Below are positions 43,719 through 52,494 of a DNA stretch of 64,000 bases, piece by piece. Positions within the stretch are counted from its first letter, which is position 1; each line of letters starts with the position of its first letter. The stretch is from Virgibacillus_N oceani_A. Lineage in GTDB: Bacteria > Bacillota > Bacilli > Bacillales > Amphibacillaceae. Below the pieces are notes generated by a model. The model ran no database searches, was not told the origin of the DNA, and saw nothing but the letters and a program-made list of their open reading frames with translations. A program made the position numbers and the translations under genes. The DNA is taken from the NCBI GenBank assembly GCA_041521345.1, contig JBGOHB010000003.1; one strand, given 5' to 3'.

Positions 43719-44387
43719 TTGTTTGGATTTTTTGCCAACATTTTCTCTGGATTGTTCTTTGGATTGATTATTTTTGTCTTTACGCTGATAGCTTCTAAGA
43801 TAAAAGGAAAGTTGTATTTAGCTCCAATAGTTACTTTTTTAGTTTCTATAGGAATAACAGCTTATGGTTTCATTACGGTTGGCGGTTTTGAAGGGATGGC
43901 TTATGGCATTGTGGGCGCAGGTATTCTTGGCGCGGCAATACTGGGAACCATACTTCTTCCATTTATAAACAGTAAAATGAAAGAAAAACATTTTAACAAA
44001 TGGGATAAAGGTATATTAATCACCTCTCCCCTTATTCTTTTTGTGACGATAGGGTTGGTCCTATATACAGATGATGATTATTGGGTAATTGATGAAGGGT
44101 TATTACCTAATGACAATCAGGAAAGTTATTATAGTGTATCCACGATTTCAGAGGGCAGGAAGCAAATTGAGATTAATTTAGGAGAAAAATATATAGGGAA
44201 AGAGATTGAAGTGGAAAATGTTAAGGCTACAGGGAACACAGAAGTTATGGTGGAAATTGTTGACGGTGGTGAAAGTGATCAAACACCTTATATTCGAATA
44301 GGCGTGGATCAAATCGTTGAACCTTTAATAGTAGAATCTACGGAAGGGGAAGTTATCCATTCGGAATTAGAAATGATATCTAAATGA
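43719..44387 (+). CDS. Membrane protein with C-terminal extracytoplasmic domain
   Basis: This 222-residue protein has about four membrane spans, including IVTFLVSIGITAYGFITVGG and GKGILITSPLILFVTIGLVL. An acidic, beta-rich domain of about 90 residues follows outside the membrane. The start is TTG 43719, eight bases after GGAGG. It belongs to the sigma/anti-sigma operon (16 bp spacing) and may be a sensor or output of that system. I do not recognise the family. Confidence 0.75.
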   Translation: MFGFFANIFSGLFFGLIIFVFTLIASKIKGKLYLAPIVTFLVSIGITAYGFITVGGFEGMAYGIVGAGILGAAILGTILLPFINSKMKEKHFNKWDKGILITSPLILFVTIGLVLYTDDDYWVIDEGLLPNDNQESYYSVSTISEGRKQIEINLGEKYIGKEIEVENVKATGNTEVMVEIVDGGESDQTPYIRIGVDQIVEPLIVESTEGEVIHSELEMISK

Positions 44388-44517
44388 CTTTATGTAAATA
44401 ATTAGTTTTATGCTTTGGCTTTTGTTTCAAATCTGGATGGGAACGAGCTTGGTTTTGTGCAGGCATAAGATTTCTCATTATGAATTACGAGTAACTCTAG
44501 TGAAAGGAAGTGCTAAC

Positions 44518-44820
44518 ATGGGGTTTGTCATGGCAATTGCGCTTGCCGCCATAGCGGGGAGGATTGCATTATTTGTAATCGGAAGGCTTAAACATAAATA
44601 TAACCAAGGTAACGTGGGTAATAAAAAATCAAAAAGCGCTCAAGATTTGTTGGGTAGTTTAATACCAATTGGAATGCTTTTTGGTTGTGTTGTCGGAGTC
44701 ATTTTTGGCATATTTTCACCAGTCTCTCTGGTGCTTACTGTTAGTTTGGGAGCTAATATAGGCTATTTATTTGGATATTTTGCTTATGAATTTTATAGTA
44801 AGAAGAAAGCATATTCATAA
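44518..44820 (+). CDS. Small membrane protein of the sigma operon
   Basis: This 100-residue protein has three hydrophobic segments: FVMAIALAAIAGRIALFVIG, GSLIPIGMLFGCVVGVIFGI and LTVSLGANIGYLFGYFA. The start is ATG 44518 after AAAGGAAGTG. It is the fourth gene in line after the sigma factor and, like the previous one, is of unknown function. Confidence 0.7.
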   Translation: MGFVMAIALAAIAGRIALFVIGRLKHKYNQGNVGNKKSKSAQDLLGSLIPIGMLFGCVVGVIFGIFSPVSLVLTVSLGANIGYLFGYFAYEFYSKKKAYS

Positions 44821-45109
44821 ATCCTAAAATAGCTATCTTCCTAAAACGGGCGCTTTTGCTGAACTAGGTTGTTAAATTGCTGGATTGATAACAGGCATAG
44901 AAGTGGTTCTAAACTGGGTTCTCGAATTACAGCAAGTGGAACCCTCTTTTCTAATGTTTTAACCCCAAATGCAACATCAAGAAAATAAATTTCACCTGGC
45001 TCAGTTCTGATTGAACTGCAATTTTCAACAAAAAGCATCACATTTTGCAATGCAATTTAATATATATTTTACCTAAAATGAACTCGTTATTATTAGGAGT
45101 GATTTTTTA

Positions 45110-45724
45110 TTAAAAACTCCCATTTAGCCGGTAAAAAAGCATCCGCTCATCCGGATTCCGTTCATAATCTTCCAGTTTAATTTCCTTTACCAATTCAAAT
45201 AATGTATTATTTTCCAGGTGATAAATATAATTGCCATTCGGGTAGTAGAGAATGAGATCTACAGACCGCTCAACCTTTTCGATAGAACGTAGAATATTGC
45301 CTACTACTTTCATGAAAATCTCAAGGGAAAATGGGTTGAAAAAGTAAAAGCAATTGTCTTTCGGATCGATTATGTATTCCTCTGCCAAACAGCAAATAAA
45401 CTCAATTGTATGCGTCTTTTCTTCCGTATAACGATCATAGTTTTTCAGATTACCCAGTGCTCTCCCGAATATGGTTTCATCCATTTCCACGCCAATCACG
45501 GAAGACTGGTGGAAATGGTGGATATAAAAAGGAAGCCGCCCTTTCCCGCTGCCAAAATCGATGACCCGGTCGTCCTCGGTAAATTCATAGTGCTGGGATA
45601 AGGCTTCCAACGCACTATACGGTGTTGGCTCGTAAGGATTATAATGAAAGGAATCCGCATAAACCAATTTCTTGTCCTGCCCTGTTTTTATATGAAGCAG
45701 CTTATCATAATAGTATTCTTTCAT
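45110..45724 (-). CDS. SAM-dependent methyltransferase (class I)
   Basis: This 204-residue protein has the Rossmann motif I, D-R-V-I-D-F-G-S-G-K-G-R (about 54-65), the acidic end of strand 2 in VIGVEMDE and the F-N-P-F motif in CFYFFNPFSLEIFM, which could be a motif IV variant. N/D-P-F of this type is seen in protein or small-molecule methyltransferases. The acceptor is unknown. The start is ATG 45724 after AAGGAGATG. Confidence 0.85.
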   Translation of the reverse strand: MKEYYYDKLLHIKTGQDKKLVYADSFHYNPYEPTPYSALEALSQHYEFTEDDRVIDFGSGKGRLPFYIHHFHQSSVIGVEMDETIFGRALGNLKNYDRYTEEKTHTIEFICCLAEEYIIDPKDNCFYFFNPFSLEIFMKVVGNILRSIEKVERSVDLILYYPNGNYIYHLENNTLFELVKEIKLEDYERNPDERMLFYRLNGSF

Positions 45725-46051
45725 CCTGACATCTCCTTGCTTATAACGGGAAAAATATCGGTATGACAATCATCATAACGATAAATATGACTGCCAACAG
45801 CGGGACTCCGATTTAAGATTGATTAGTGGCAGGTATTTGACAATATGCAGCTGATAATTTACTGGGAAGTAGTGATGCATGCGATGCCCTGGTTTTATCC
45901 AAATTTGTTATGTGTATAAGCAGAATGCTTTTTTTGGTCAATAAAGGCACCTAAAGCTTTAACACAGAACTTAAGAAAGCTCAAGTTGTATCGTTGAAAA
46001 GATTGGGATGGACTCCTTTCGAGACTTGCCGAAGAAGTGCATCCCATTTTA
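45725..46051 (-). other. Intergenic stretch with terminator of ctaB
   Basis: No clear gene. A hydrophobic reading VPLLAVIFIVMMIVIPIFFP ends at about 45740, but it has no good start. At 46004-46046 the arms TGGGATG and CATCCCA, with an inner stem, form a hairpin followed on the minus strand by T-rich sequence, a terminator for ctaB. Confidence 0.5.
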
Positions 46052-46978
46052 TTACCCTAATACGAATATACCCATCAAAGAATAGATAATAATCGTGGAA
46101 AATACAACAGTCATATAAATCAGGGAAAAAATAAACAGTGCTTTTGCCCATTTTTCCGCGTCTTTCTTTTTATGGTAGCCGTAAATGCTTAATACAAGCC
46201 ACGCAATACCCATGATCAATGCAACGAGCATAAGTCCAAGACTCAAAGTTCCGAGAAGAAAACTTGTGGCGATAAGTAAGATTAAATAAAAATTTGTCTG
46301 GATATATGTCCTTCTGATCCCTTTTACAACCGGAAGCATGGGGATATTTGCTGCTTTGTATTCATCATGCTTTCGGATAGCAATCGCATAAAAATGCGGC
46401 ATCTGCCAAATGATTAAAATAACAAAAAGCCCAAGAGCGGCAGGATGCGTAATGTCCTGATGAATCGCTGCCCAACCAATCAGGGGGGGCGTCGCACCAG
46501 AGAGGCTGCCGATTTCCGTATTGTATACAGTCCGTCGTTTACTCCACATGGTGTATGGAACAACATACAAAAGGAAACCTAAGAGCCCTATTAAAGCAGC
46601 CAATGGGGTGGTCATTAAAAGCGCACCCCAGCCGGCAACGACCATAGCAATGACCATCCATAGGACTGCTTTAGGTTTAATCACGCCTGTCACAGTAGGC
46701 CTGATTTTTGTCCGTTCCATAATGGCATCAATGTCACGGTCATAATAATTATTAAATGCCCCCGCTGCCCCGATAATAAGTGCTGTTCCGAGGATAGCGA
46801 AAAAGATCTCGGACAACCGGTCAAATGGATGGATTCCATACGTATATAAGGCCAGGGTCAACCCTGCAATCATCGGGATAAGATTAGATTTTATGATTCC
46901 AGTCTTTACGGTAGCGCCCAAAACCTCTGACAGGGGCGCCTTAGCAGTTGATTGATTTATATTTATTTCTTTTCTCAT
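46052..46978 (-). CDS. ctaB: Protoheme IX farnesyltransferase
   Basis: CtaB converts protoheme to heme O for terminal oxidases. The 308-residue protein is a UbiA-family prenyltransferase with about nine spans. The first Asp-rich motif is N-N-Y-Y-D80-R-D-I-D84; the second region is YTMWSKRRTVYNTEIGSLSG with GATPPLIGW after it. The start is ATG 46978 after AAAGGAAC. It is apart from the ctaCDEFG cluster, which is not in this window. It is followed by a terminator. Confidence 0.93.
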   Translation of the reverse strand: MRKEININQSTAKAPLSEVLGATVKTGIIKSNLIPMIAGLTLALYTYGIHPFDRLSEIFFAILGTALIIGAAGAFNNYYDRDIDAIMERTKIRPTVTGVIKPKAVLWMVIAMVVAGWGALLMTTPLAALIGLLGFLLYVVPYTMWSKRRTVYNTEIGSLSGATPPLIGWAAIHQDITHPAALGLFVILIIWQMPHFYAIAIRKHDEYKAANIPMLPVVKGIRRTYIQTNFYLILLIATSFLLGTLSLGLMLVALIMGIAWLVLSIYGYHKKKDAEKWAKALFIFSLIYMTVVFSTIIIYSLMGIFVLG

Positions 46979-47176
46979 TGAATATCCATGTTCCTTTACT
47001 ATAAAAGTTATTATATTTAACCCTAAGTATATCACAAATTGGGTGCCTAGAACTGCGCTAAATGCTCGTCCCACCATAAAGAATTATCACTTCCCCAGAA
47101 AGCTCGAATCATGTCGAATACAGTGGCGAGAATATTCATAAATAAAGCCATCTTGCTGTTTGTGGCAATATGGCTC

Positions 47177-47740
47177 TCAATCACGTTCTGACTTTTTATT
47201 GTCAGCTAATGTATCAAGCATTTGTAAATGATCCGTATCATTGACGATTTTATAACCATCGAGATGCGCCTCATTTAATTCAAAATAGAAGCTTCCTGTT
47301 TTTAATAAACCTTCTTCCATTTCATGTGTTGTGGTAATGCGAACCCTGTATTCCGGATTTTCGATATAATGATGATCCCTGTCTTTTTTTAGTTCCAGCT
47401 CGGAAAACTCCTGTATAAGCTCATTCATCATTTCTTCATCTTCAATTTCGATATCTGCCTCAGGGTCAAATCGTCGATCATCAGGAAGGTAAGTTGTAGA
47501 AATCGTAATACTTCTGACAACGGTTTCTTCATTTAGATGATTAGAATAAACGTCGGTGAATGTAGTGTAATAAGAGCGGTCTATGAGATAAACAGATCCG
47601 ATGACCAAGATACTTACAATAGCATATACGGGTAACTTTTTGTGAAAAAAAATCCGCAGAAAAATGGTAATTCCAACTATGGCCGCTATCAGGAGCAAGA
47701 AAGGGAATAAGTTCCATAGAATGTTAAATAAAAGATCCAT
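47177..47740 (-). CDS. Membrane-anchored hypothetical protein
   Basis: This 187-residue protein has two N-terminal membrane spans (NLFPFLLLIAAIVGITIFLR and VYAIVSILVIGSVYLI) followed by an extracytoplasmic domain of about 120 residues that is acidic and beta-rich (RITTTHEMEEG, GSFYFELNE). The start is ATG 47740 after AAGGAG. No family is recognised. It is a single gene. Confidence 0.7.
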   Translation of the reverse strand: MDLLFNILWNLFPFLLLIAAIVGITIFLRIFFHKKLPVYAIVSILVIGSVYLIDRSYYTTFTDVYSNHLNEETVVRSITISTTYLPDDRRFDPEADIEIEDEEMMNELIQEFSELELKKDRDHHYIENPEYRVRITTTHEMEEGLLKTGSFYFELNEAHLDGYKIVNDTDHLQMLDTLADNKKSERD

Positions 47741-47903
47741 GCAGCTGCACGCTCCTTCGTAAGTTCTAGGGTAAAACTTATCATACCTGCTGTGATATAC
47801 CCAGTGCATAAGTGGATTTTCATTATAATAAATCATGAAATAAGATTCAAAAAACATATCACATGTTAGAATGAAATTAACATAAAAAATAAGAGGTGGT
47901 ACT

Positions 47904-48068
47904 TTGAATTTTACAGCGATGAATGAAAAAACAGGTACCTCAAGAATGGAACTTTACTTCATGAAATCTTTGCATTACCTGACCTTTAAAAAGTTTGTTT
48001 GGTTTGAGCAACAAATATCGAAAATTCATTCAGACTTGGAAGAACTGAAAAATAGGACGATTTATTAA
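47904..48068 (+). CDS. Small hypothetical protein, 54 aa
   Basis: TTG 47904 follows AAGAGGTGGT and opens 54 codons to TAA 48068. The product NFTAMNEKTGTSRMELYFMK...KFVWFEQQISKIHSDLEE is mostly helical and amphipathic without a membrane span. The ribosome binding site and codon use look genuine. No family is recognised. Confidence 0.6.
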   Translation: MNFTAMNEKTGTSRMELYFMKSLHYLTFKKFVWFEQQISKIHSDLEELKNRTIY

Positions 48069-48149
48069 GCGCTCCCAACAAAAATCTATACAACGCTGGA
48101 CAGTTAGACAAAGCGGAAATTAATTCATTCAGTTTACAGGAGGGACATT

Positions 48150-48563
48150 ATTCAAAACCTCACGCTATTACGCAAACGTTTGCTGGCAAGGCTTTATGAC
48201 ATCTTAATTCTGACTATAGTTCTTATCATATTTATAACCATATTTAACATTGAGACCAGTTTCCCTGCAGATCGAGGTATGTACTGGCAAATTATTTATC
48301 TTTCTTACATTATTCTTCTGCCTCTTTTTTGGCATGGATATGTGATGGGGAAGAAGATTGGCAATATAAAAGTTGAGTCTTTACATGGAGAACGGCTAAC
48401 GTTAAAAAATATGGTTACAAGAGAATTTATTGGGTTTTATCTTATCGGTATCTTGAGCTTAGGGATAGCGTACATGGTGAGCATGATTATGATAGCAGTA
48501 AGAGAGGATGGAAAAGGGCTTCATGATCTTATTGGAGGAACATCTGTCACAGAAGTTAATTAG
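48150..48563 (+). CDS. RDD family membrane protein; apparent ATT start
   Basis: This RDD-family protein of about 137 residues has three membrane spans. The first Arg/Asp signature is LLARLYDILIL and the second region reads GKKIGNIKV. The final DGKGLHDLIGGTSV is the family's closing motif. A TTG at 48180 would remove the basic lead and has no ribosome binding site. Reading back, AGGAGGG (48138-48144) lies just before ATT 48150, giving IQNLTLLRKRLLARLYD. No other start codon lies between. RDD proteins are thought to transport small solutes; this one's substrate is unknown. Confidence 0.8.
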   Translation: MQNLTLLRKRLLARLYDILILTIVLIIFITIFNIETSFPADRGMYWQIIYLSYIILLPLFWHGYVMGKKIGNIKVESLHGERLTLKNMVTREFIGFYLIGILSLGIAYMVSMIMIAVREDGKGLHDLIGGTSVTEVN

Positions 48564-48690
48564 TATAAAGCAAGGGAGAAAGCTAATTCACAGCTTTCTC
48601 CCTACTCTATGTTAACACCGTCCATTCGACAATTTTAGCTTTTTCGGGAGTGACAGGCACCCTATCTAAAATTTGGGACTGCCACCCGCC

Positions 48691-50166
48691 TCAGTCTGAG
48701 CGGTGATGGACCTCTACAGCTGCTCGTATCCCCGATTCTACAGCTCCTTCCACCCAGCCATGAAACCAGGAGGTATGTTCTCCGGCAAAATGAAGTCTTC
48801 CTTCCGGCTGTTGAATGTAATCCGCGAAGTCTGTTTCCTGTCCCGGTGTGAATAAAGTGAGGCAGCCGCCTGCATACGGGTCTTGTGACCAGTTGATAGA
48901 ATAGCCTTGTATATATTCATTATAAATGAAATCGCCATAAATCTTCGCCAAATCCCTTAAGACATAATGAATCATCTTATCCTCCTGGACATTATTCCAC
49001 AACAAAGCATTTTTCCCCCATGTATAGCTTGCCAGCAGCACACCACTTTCATTATTTCCAATGTTATGGCTTGGTGTATACGTAAACCGTGTTGGCAGAT
49101 CTGTAGTAATATGGCCTATTTCTAAGTGCTCCCAGAAACGGGTTTTGAATTCAATCCCTATTTTGACTGCGGGGATATTTTTAAGCTCTCGAATTGCCTG
49201 ATGTTTTTTATGTGACACGGAATCATAAGGCACAATATCCACCAGATGAAAGATAGAAAAGGGAAGCGTCGTAATCGCAACATCTCCTGAAAAAATATGC
49301 ATATGCCCAGTATGGTGATTTTTCGTTTGGATCTTTATCTTATCACTCTTCTGAATAATGGTCTCTACTTTTTCTTCAAGGTAAATGGATTCGGAAAGTT
49401 CAGATAAAAAAGATGATGGCAGCTGATCATTTCCACCCGGTATATGGTGAAATTCGTAAAGGTTTAGAGAAATTGGCATAATGAGATTGGTGAAAAAATC
49501 AGTAAATGCATATTCCGCCAGTCCCTCCACTCCCAAGTGTACGGATAATTTATTGACGGCACCGGCTGATAACGAGGGGCCGACTGGATTATTACGCAAA
49601 AATTCCGTTGTGGAATAGAGGGAATATTTCTTTTTAAGCTGCTGTTTCTCTTCCAATGTACTATGTACATATAAATCCATAAATGGCTGAACAGCACCTA
49701 ATAAAAGCTCAATGGCTGTCTTGCCTCTTTCGGAAGGTTCCAGTGGAAAACCCAGAATGTCTGGATTTTGTTCATAATGTGAATTTCTGATAAGGGTATT
49801 ATTTATAAAAACTCTATCATCTGGAGAAATGTTGATAAATGTATCTAGGGGAAGGTTTGCCTGCCGGATATATTCCATCATCAGAATATGATTAGCAGGA
49901 AAACGCATGGCTCCGGCTTCCATATAGTTTCCTGGAGCAAATGGCTCCCTGACAGTGTAGATCCTGCCTCCAATTCGATTATTTGCTTCAATGATGAAGA
50001 CTTCATGTCCTGCTTTTTTTAATAATGATGCAGCTGTCAACCCGGCCATCCCAGCACCTATAATGATGATTCTTTTAGGGGCTGATGTCCGGCTCAGGCC
50101 ATTTCTTATAATGGAGAGGTAATCCTGAGGATACTGAAGATTGGTTATTGAGGATCGCTTATTCAA
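48691..50166 (-). CDS. Flavin-containing amine oxidase
   Basis: This 491-residue FAD-dependent amine oxidase, L-amino-acid-oxidase-like, shows the dinucleotide fold I-I-I-G-A-G-M-A-G-L-T-A-A (about 38-50), EANNRIGGRIYTV with EAGAMRFP after it, and the C-terminal FAD motif HFAGEHTSWFHGWVEGAVESG. The start is TTG 50166 after AAGGAGGAG; the frame runs much further upstream but through non-coding-like sequence. It may oxidise an amino acid or polyamine to the oxo acid, ammonia and peroxide. Confidence 0.88.
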   Translation of the reverse strand: MNKRSSITNLQYPQDYLSIIRNGLSRTSAPKRIIIIGAGMAGLTAASLLKKAGHEVFIIEANNRIGGRIYTVREPFAPGNYMEAGAMRFPANHILMMEYIRQANLPLDTFINISPDDRVFINNTLIRNSHYEQNPDILGFPLEPSERGKTAIELLLGAVQPFMDLYVHSTLEEKQQLKKKYSLYSTTEFLRNNPVGPSLSAGAVNKLSVHLGVEGLAEYAFTDFFTNLIMPISLNLYEFHHIPGGNDQLPSSFLSELSESIYLEEKVETIIQKSDKIKIQTKNHHTGHMHIFSGDVAITTLPFSIFHLVDIVPYDSVSHKKHQAIRELKNIPAVKIGIEFKTRFWEHLEIGHITTDLPTRFTYTPSHNIGNNESGVLLASYTWGKNALLWNNVQEDKMIHYVLRDLAKIYGDFIYNEYIQGYSINWSQDPYAGGCLTLFTPGQETDFADYIQQPEGRLHFAGEHTSWFHGWVEGAVESGIRAAVEVHHRSD

Positions 50167-50312
50167 TTGGATCTCCTCCTTTTTAACAGATTTATGTTTG
50201 CAGAAATTGGTATATGTCACTTTGTCTGTCCTTTTTTCTTGAATTTGTAAGCTCATGAAGAAGCAAGCTTTTGCATAGAATAGCATTACAATAATGCCAG
50301 GGGGAGGTTTGT

Positions 50313-50528
50313 ATGAATAAAAAAACACAAATCAAGGTGAATGATAACGGATCATTACGAATAACGGGTGAAGTGGAATTAGTAGATAAAGAGGGGAATG
50401 TCTATGAAACGAAAAAAAGTTTCTCCCTATGCCGGTGCGGTAATTCTTCCAATAAACCATTTTGTGACGGGACACACAGGAAGATAGGGTTCGAGAGTCA
50501 GCCAAGGGCAAATGGAAAAGGTCGTTGA
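50313..50528 (+). CDS. CDGSH iron-sulfur domain protein
   Basis: This is a 71-residue mitoNEET-like protein. The three-Cys/one-His cluster motif is complete: C-R-C-G-N-S-S-N-K-P-F-C-D-G-T-H. It binds a [2Fe-2S] cluster. The start is ATG 50313 after GGGGGAGG. It is divergent from the amine oxidase with about 145 bp between. The role is probably redox or cluster transfer. Confidence 0.9.
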   Translation: MNKKTQIKVNDNGSLRITGEVELVDKEGNVYETKKSFSLCRCGNSSNKPFCDGTHRKIGFESQPRANGKGR

Positions 50529-50569
50529 CATTTTTCCTTGGCTGAGGTCACTGCCTGCCTATATAAAAA

Positions 50570-50597
50570 AGCCGGAAATACACGATGTATCCCGGCT
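50570..50597 (-). terminator. Intrinsic terminator of the amidase gene
   Basis: AGCCGG and CCGGCT pair, with an inner partial stem, and on the minus strand a run of six T follows. It lies between the convergent CDGSH and amidase genes. Confidence 0.8.
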
Positions 50598-50608
50598 CTC
50601 TTAATATT

Positions 50609-51409
50609 TTAAAGGGTCTCTTGCACAATAAAAGCATCCGATATCCCTGCTGATTTTACTTCATTTAACCGTACCTCTGCGTTATCTCTGCTGGAAAAAG
50701 CGCCTGATTGTACACGGAACCATTGCTGTCCGGAAAGAGTAATTGTATCGACAAAAGCTTCGATCCCGTTTGAGGAAAGAAAATCTACCCGTGCATCCGC
50801 ATTTTCCCGTGCTTGAAAGGAGCCTGCGATGACTCTGTAGATAACGTCACTGCCTCCTCCATTTCCCTGTAGGTTAAAGGCTCTTGCCAGCCCATTCACA
50901 TGTCCCTGTGCAACCCGCTGCCTCCAGGAAGGATCTCCCATTAATGTAGCATCACTTGCATTATCGATAAACCCATTTTCGGTTAAAAGCGCAGGCATTG
51001 TTGATTCACGCAATACGTGGAAGTTTGCCTGTTTTTTACCACGGTTGGTAAGCTGATTAACATTCGTAATTTCCTCATGCATGATATTTTGGTAGATAGC
51101 AGTTTGGGAAGAACCGGACAGACTGCTATGAATAAAATCCTCATAGCCTCGTGCTGATCCGTTAAAAGCATTACAATGAATGGAAAGAAAATAATCTGCT
51201 CCCCACGCATTTGCTTCATTTGTCCGCTGCGCAAGTGTTCTGGAAACATCCGTAGTCCTGCTCATATTCACTTCTACATTCTGAAAATTATTATTGAGTA
51301 AGGTGCGAATGCGAAGGGCAATATCCAAATTTAAATCCTTTTCCAACAAACCGTTTCCCGTCGCTCCTGAATCATTACCACCATGACCTGGATCTAAATA
51401 CAATCTCAT
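50609..51409 (-). CDS. N-acetylmuramoyl-L-alanine amidase, CwlC-type with SPOR repeats
   Basis: This is a 266-residue peptidoglycan amidase (Amidase_3). Zinc ligands are seen: His9 in DPGHGG, Glu23 in LLEKDLNL and His79 in FLSIHCNAF. The catalytic Glu is in LLTENGFID. From about residue 190 two SPOR-like repeats follow (VIAGSFQARENADARV and VQSGAFSSRDNAEVRL), which bind denuded glycan. There is no signal peptide, as in Bacillus subtilis CwlC, which lyses the mother-cell wall late in sporulation. The start is ATG 51409 after GGAGGA. Confidence 0.9.
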   Translation of the reverse strand: MRLYLDPGHGGNDSGATGNGLLEKDLNLDIALRIRTLLNNNFQNVEVNMSRTTDVSRTLAQRTNEANAWGADYFLSIHCNAFNGSARGYEDFIHSSLSGSSQTAIYQNIMHEEITNVNQLTNRGKKQANFHVLRESTMPALLTENGFIDNASDATLMGDPSWRQRVAQGHVNGLARAFNLQGNGGGSDVIYRVIAGSFQARENADARVDFLSSNGIEAFVDTITLSGQQWFRVQSGAFSSRDNAEVRLNEVKSAGISDAFIVQETL

Positions 51410-51635
51410 AAAAAAGTCCTCCATTCAATTTTTTTTACAGTAACAAAATATGACGTCCGACAAATTTGTATTGGACAAACTGCTTATTTTGTCGGAAATT
51501 CCATACTTATCACCTGCCTTTCATCCTAATAATCGAAAAATAGGTGGAGAAGGTGGCATGAGTTATAGGATTGCTGCCCAGTGTTCAAAATAATGTGCTA
51601 AAATAGAAAAAACAGTCTGATAAAAAGGAGGAAAT

Positions 51636-52481
51636 ATGATGACCTTTTCAATTGTTGGTTTTGATCCGGAAACAAAGGAGCTGGGTATTGCCGTCCAGTC
51701 CAAGTTTATCGGCGTAGGTTCGGTCGTTCCGTGGGCAAAGGCAGGAGTAGGGGCTGTGGCAACACAGGCATTTGCAAATCCGGCTTATGGCCCGGATGGT
51801 TTGGACTTATTGGCGGAAGGAAAAACGGCAATGGAAGCAGTCGACATACTTACTGCTCAAGACGAGGGAAGTGCGGACAGACAAGTGGGTATTGTTGACG
51901 TAAATGGAAATGCAGCAACATTTACCGGAGAAAAATGCTATGACTGGGCAGGTGGTCAAACAGGAAAACACTATGCAGCACAGGGCAATATTTTAGTCAG
52001 TCAGGAAACGGTCGACGTGATGGGGGAAGCATTTGAAGAGGCAACTGGAACACTTGCTGATAGACTACTTCACGTACTGGATGCAGGACAGGCTGCAGGT
52101 GGTGACAGCAGGGGAAAACAGGCTGCAGCTATTTATGTTGTGAAGGAGAAAGGCGGTTATCTCGGGGTGAATGATCGGTACATTGATTTACGCGTCGATG
52201 ACCATCCTGATCCGATTATAGAACTAATTCGAATTTATCATTTGCACCAGCTTTACTTCAGCAAACCAAAGGAAGAAAACATTTTGGAGATAAAAGAAGA
52301 AATAAAGGATGAGGTTGCAAAACACCTGAAGCGTCTTGGGTATTTGAAGGAAACCGAAGCGGATGATGAAGTATTACATAAAAGCTTACTCGCATTCCTT
52401 CACACGGAAAATTTTGAGGAAAGAGAACTGGAAAAAGGAAAACTGGATAAAGAAGTCCTGGATTTTATGAAAGAGAAGTAA
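51636..52481 (+). CDS. DUF1028 family protein
   Basis: This 281-residue protein has the DUF1028 Ntn-hydrolase-like plan: TFSIVGFDPETKELGIAVQS, GVGAVATQAFANPAYG, GKHYAAQGNILV and GDSRGKQAAAIYVV. A C-terminal tail of about 80 residues (HLHQLYFSKPKEEN...) resembles the peptidoglycan-binding-like extension seen in part of the family. The start is ATG 51636 after AAGGAGG. The reaction is not established. It is followed 13 bp on by the disrupted GNAT gene. Confidence 0.88.
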   Translation: MMTFSIVGFDPETKELGIAVQSKFIGVGSVVPWAKAGVGAVATQAFANPAYGPDGLDLLAEGKTAMEAVDILTAQDEGSADRQVGIVDVNGNAATFTGEKCYDWAGGQTGKHYAAQGNILVSQETVDVMGEAFEEATGTLADRLLHVLDAGQAAGGDSRGKQAAAIYVVKEKGGYLGVNDRYIDLRVDDHPDPIIELIRIYHLHQLYFSKPKEENILEIKEEIKDEVAKHLKRLGYLKETEADDEVLHKSLLAFLHTENFEERELEKGKLDKEVLDFMKEK

Positions 52482-52494
52482 GCTGGAGGTTTAT

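Noticed and set aside
44841..45050. A 69-residue minus-strand frame (MQNVMLFVENCSS...).
   Set aside because: No ribosome binding site, no recognisable domain, AT-rich region between convergent genes; chance frame.
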